Assembly (NCBI GenBank): GCA_016795465.1
Contig: JAEUHK010000028.1
Coordinates: 29,406 to 93,405 of the forward strand
Direction: 5' to 3'
Origin: Verrucomicrobiaceae bacterium
Lineage (GTDB): Bacteria > Verrucomicrobiota > Verrucomicrobiia > Verrucomicrobiales > Verrucomicrobiaceae
Length of the DNA: 64,000 bases
The notes beneath the pieces were generated by a model that made no database searches, was not told the origin of the DNA, and saw only the letters and a list, made by a program, of their open reading frames with translations. Positions within the stretch are counted from its first letter, which is position 1. Each line of letters opens with the position of its first letter. Position numbers and translations under genes: made by a program. Positions 61,242 to 64,000 of the stretch are shown here, piece by piece.

Positions 61242-62156
61242 ATGAAAACCACCCCTGTCACGTTCGCCGACCTGCAATCCTCCGTCATCGCCGTTCCGCC
61301 GCTCTGCCGGAACAAGGATCTCTCCCTCAGCAAGGCCAACAACAACAAGCTCATCAAGCACATGCACAAGGGCGGCATCCGCACGCTGCTCTATGGCGGT
61401 AATGCCAACCTCTACAACATCGCCATCAGTGAGTATCACGCGCTGCTGGAGATGCTCGTCGATCTCGCCCCGGATGACATGTGGATCGTTCCGTCCGTCG
61501 GCCCGATGTACGGCACGGCGATGGATCAGGCGAAAATCCTGCGCGAGTTCGCCTTCCCGACCGCGATGCTGCTGCCCACGCTCTTCCCGTCGAAGCCGGA
61601 TGGCGTCGCCACCGCTGTGCGCCACTTTGTTGAGAAATCCGGCATGAAGGCGGTGCTCTACATCAAGGACGGTGCCTACATCACTCCCGAACTGGCCGCC
61701 AGCCTCGTCAATGACGGCCTCATCTCGTGGATCAAATACGCCATCGTGGTCGAGGATCCGAAGAAGGACCCCTATTTGAAGAAGCTCACCAAGCTCGTCG
61801 ATCCCAAGATTATCATCAGCGGCATCGGCGAGCAGCCCGCCATCGTTCACATGCGTGACTTCGGCGTCGCGGGCTTCACCGCCGGCTGCGTGTGCGTGGC
61901 CCCGAGCCGCTCCACCGCCATGCTGAAGGCCATTCTGGACAAGGATTACAAGACCGCCGACGCCATCCGCCAGGAATTCACCGGCCTTGAGGACCTGCGC
62001 AATGCCCACAGCCCCATCATGGTGCTGCATCACGCCGTCGAACTCGCGGGCGTGGCCAATACCGGCCCTGCCCTGCCCCTGTTGACCAGCCTGCCAGCCA
62101 AACTGCTGCCGAAGATCGAAAAGGCCGCCAAAGCCCTTCTCGCCCGCAACGGCTGA
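61242..62156 (+). CDS. Dihydrodipicolinate synthase family protein
   Basis: 304 residues from ATG at 61242. The DapA-like TIM barrel is indicated by GGIRTLLYGGNANLYNIAISEYHALLEML, VPSVGPMYG and AVLYIKDGAYITPE, with the Schiff-base Lys in YIKDG. The usual GTTGE reads YGGNAN, so this is probably a family member with another substrate (sugar-acid or keto-acid aldolase) rather than lysine-pathway DapA. A terminator follows. Confidence 0.8.
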   Translation: MKTTPVTFADLQSSVIAVPPLCRNKDLSLSKANNNKLIKHMHKGGIRTLLYGGNANLYNIAISEYHALLEMLVDLAPDDMWIVPSVGPMYGTAMDQAKILREFAFPTAMLLPTLFPSKPDGVATAVRHFVEKSGMKAVLYIKDGAYITPELAASLVNDGLISWIKYAIVVEDPKKDPYLKKLTKLVDPKIIISGIGEQPAIVHMRDFGVAGFTAGCVCVAPSRSTAMLKAILDKDYKTADAIRQEFTGLEDLRNAHSPIMVLHHAVELAGVANTGPALPLLTSLPAKLLPKIEKAAKALLARNG

Positions 62157-62214
62157 GTTCCGGGCTCAGATCAGCGTCAGCCTGAATCAAGCAATCGAAG
62201 GCCTGTGTGCCCCG

Positions 62215-62240
62215 AAGCGACCCCGAAACGGGTCGCTTTT
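62215..62240 (+). terminator. Intrinsic terminator after the DapA-family gene
   Basis: AAGCGACCC (62215-62223) pairs with GGGTCGCTT (62230-62238) around CGAAAC, followed by TTTCATTT. A compact 9-bp stem with a short T-run. Confidence 0.8.
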
Positions 62241-62702
62241 CATTTCGTGGCAAGACGAGGGTCGTGGGGGGACTAGATGGAGTAGGTTCTCCGGCGGAGG
62301 CGAGTTATGGGAAATGATCGCGCTGAAGGTCGGGTGCAGCGGCAAGCATTACAAAGTTACATGACATGCCTATGGTTAAGATCCCCGTATGGGGCAGCCC
62401 TCATCAGCAGTTTTGGATTGATGCTCAGGGGCTTAAGAATATAAGAAGTTCGTCTGGGGTAGGAAAATTTGTTGTCAAAATATACGCCTGCCGCTACACG
62501 GGCTAAACCTGATACGACCCGGTTCTTCGATGGCCGACGAGTGACAGACCTTTCTCTCTCATACGCGCCTTCCTCGTTCTGCCCCCACCCCGCAAACCGC
62601 CCTTTTATTTGCACAGGTCATGCCTAGGCAGGGCGGAAATGAGCACCCCGGCCAGCCAATCAATCGATTCTAATTCACTCAAAGCCCAAACACTTGTTTA
62701 CA
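62241..62702. other. Intergenic region of lower GC, no clear gene
   Basis: About 460 bp, less GC-rich than its surroundings, for example around 62420-62500 (AGAATATAAGAAGTT, GGAAAATTTGTTGTCAAAATA). Short ORFs on both strands have no recognisable domain or start signal. It may hold the promoter of the next gene or the remains of an inactivated gene. Confidence 0.5.
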
Positions 62703-64000
62703 ATGACCATTGCTCCCAAAACACGAAACACACTTGGCCGGATCATGGCAGGACTGATCACCTGCCTTACCCTCACTGCTCCTGCCTTGGCTGACAGTTT
62801 TGATGTGCCAGACATCGTGGTCGAGCAACCGGCGGGCACGAACATCGTCGACGGTGGCAGCGCGGCCTTTGGAGCCGTGGCGGCGGGATCGACAGCGGAT
62901 CTGGTCTTCACCGTGCGCAACGTGGGCACGGTCGATCTCACCGGGCTGGGCATCACCTTTGATGGCTATGATCCCGAGATGTTCTCCGTGATCTCCTCGC
63001 CCACCGCACCCGTGGTGCCGGGTGGCAGCACGACCTTTACCGTGCGTTTTGCCCCCACCAATGGCGGCGGTCATTCCGCAGGGATGCACATCACCAGCAA
63101 TGACTTCGACGAAACGCCCTTCGACATCACGCTCACGGACACCGCCGCGGCATCGGCGAACACGAAACTGACCAATCTCACGCTCAGCAGCGGATCGCTG
63201 ACTCCTGCCTTTTCCGCGACCACGACGAGCTACACGGCCAGCGTGCCCTATTCGTTGACCAGTCTGACGGTGACGCCGACGAAACTGCATGCCCATGCGA
63301 GCATCAAAGTCAATGGCACGACCGTGGCCTCCGGCAGCGCCAGCGGGGCGATCGCGCTGGCTGTCGGTCCCAACGTGATCAACACCGTGGTCACTGCCCA
63401 GGACGGCACCACGACCCAGACCTACGCCGTCACGGTGACGCGGGCTTCTGCGGCGACGGGAGATGTGGATGTGGCTTTCAATCCGAATTCAGACAACACC
63501 ATTTTTACTGCGGTGCCGCAGGCGGATGGCAAAATCCTTCTCGGGGGTTACTTCGCCTATTTGGGCGGCAACTACACAGGTAATAATGGTCTGGCGCGAC
63601 TGAATGCGGACGGCACGCGGGACACCTCTTTCAATCCTGGTGTGTTTTATAATGTGTTTGCTATCGCACCACAGGTGGATGGCAAGATCCTCATCGCGGG
63701 TGAATTCTCCCAGGTCGGGGGGCAAGCGCGCAACCGGGTGGCCCGATTGAATGCCAACGGGACGCTGGACACCAGCTTTGTGGATCCCAATGTCAACAGC
63801 GCGGTTTGGTGCATCATCACCCAGGCGGACGGGAAGATTCTTATCGGGGGACAGTTCAACAGCGTGGGCGGGGTGACACGCAACCGCATCGCCCGGCTCA
63901 ATGCGGACGGCACGCTCGACACGGGATTCGACCCGAACGCCAACAGCACCGTTCTCAGCCTCATGACGCAGGCGGACGGGAAAATCCTCGTCGGCGGCCA
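62703..64000 (+). CDS. Exported protein with choice-of-anchor and delta-60 repeats, 3' end outside window
   Basis: Open for about 432 residues from ATG at 62703 to the window edge. The N-terminus (MTIAPKTRNTLGRIMAGLITCLTLTAPALA) is a signal peptide. A choice-of-anchor/ASPM-like Ig domain follows (FGAVAAGSTADLVFTVRNVG, FTVRFAPTNGGGHSA), then a cadherin-like beta-sandwich (LTNLTLSSGSLTPAFSATTTSY). From about 265 on come delta-60 repeats (QADGKILIGGQFNSV, RIARLNADGTLDTGFDPN) that fold as a beta-propeller. It is probably a large surface or secreted protein, perhaps with a PEP-CTERM-like end beyond the window. Confidence 0.82.
   Translation, partial: MTIAPKTRNTLGRIMAGLITCLTLTAPALADSFDVPDIVVEQPAGTNIVDGGSAAFGAVAAGSTADLVFTVRNVGTVDLTGLGITFDGYDPEMFSVISSPTAPVVPGGSTTFTVRFAPTNGGGHSAGMHITSNDFDETPFDITLTDTAAASANTKLTNLTLSSGSLTPAFSATTTSYTASVPYSLTSLTVTPTKLHAHASIKVNGTTVASGSASGAIALAVGPNVINTVVTAQDGTTTQTYAVTVTRASAATGDVDVAFNPNSDNTIFTAVPQADGKILLGGYFAYLGGNYTGNNGLARLNADGTRDTSFNPGVFYNVFAIAPQVDGKILIAGEFSQVGGQARNRVARLNANGTLDTSFVDPNVNSAVWCIITQADGKILIGGQFNSVGGVTRNRIARLNADGTLDTGFDPNANSTVLSLMTQADGKILVGG

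Overview
The window looks like a chromosomal segment of a GC-rich Verrucomicrobiota bacterium (PVC superphylum). The case rests on the gene families present: DUF1592/DUF1588 cytochrome-like protein next to a DUF1552 protein, a DUF1501 protein, a PVC-type heme-binding CxxCH protein fused to an SGNH hydrolase, DUF1080, PQQ-propeller and NHL exported proteins, a sulfatase, a sialate O-acetylesterase and a large PknB-type kinase. Species cannot be fixed from the sequence alone.

Layout. 1-30 kb: mostly exported proteins suited to breakdown of sulfated, acetylated or aminosugar-containing glycans (Gfo/Idh/MocA tail, PQQ propeller, PIG-L deacetylase, DUF1592+DUF1552, SASA esterase, NagA-like deacetylase, esterase, DUF1080, sulfatase-YHYH, SGNH-PVC fusion). 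Among them sit a DEAD-box helicase, a REP-associated transposase (RAYT) with its palindromic REP elements, an HNH protein, a menF gene coupled to an N-terminal-only menD, a DUF1501 protein and a 1372-residue Ser/Thr kinase. 30-34 kb: NHL protein, SGNH esterase, and a small tail-anchored protein translationally coupled to mdoH.

34.2-44.6 kb: a complete type II-C CRISPR-Cas locus. It has a 58-repeat array (36-bp repeat, 29-30-nt spacers), cas2, cas1, a DUF3800 gene, an opposite-strand 103-residue HNH gene, and cas9 (1113 aa, all catalytic residues present). A tracrRNA candidate with anti-repeat, hairpins and a strong terminator lies divergently upstream of cas9. Two more repeat/anti-repeat-like elements sit in the 5' leaders of cas1 (exact 16-nt anti-repeat) and DUF3800/HNH (degenerate, flanked by hairpins). 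This CRISPR-related RNA architecture is the most unusual part of the window.

44.7-48.5 kb: an XRE-like HTH protein whose tail is encoded by palindromic DNA repeats, an FN3 protein, a collagen-like protein, and intergenic DNA built from several families of short palindromic repeats. 48.5-64 kb: housekeeping genes (VanX-like dipeptidase-RluA-Ppk coupled operon, TyrA, DnaN, tRNA-Ala(GGC), Sel1-repeat protein, DnaB, TypA/BipA, a DapA-family protein). The window ends in an unfinished exported protein with delta-60 repeats.

All calls come from reading the sequence and from family knowledge. No database search, RNA folding or alignment was run.
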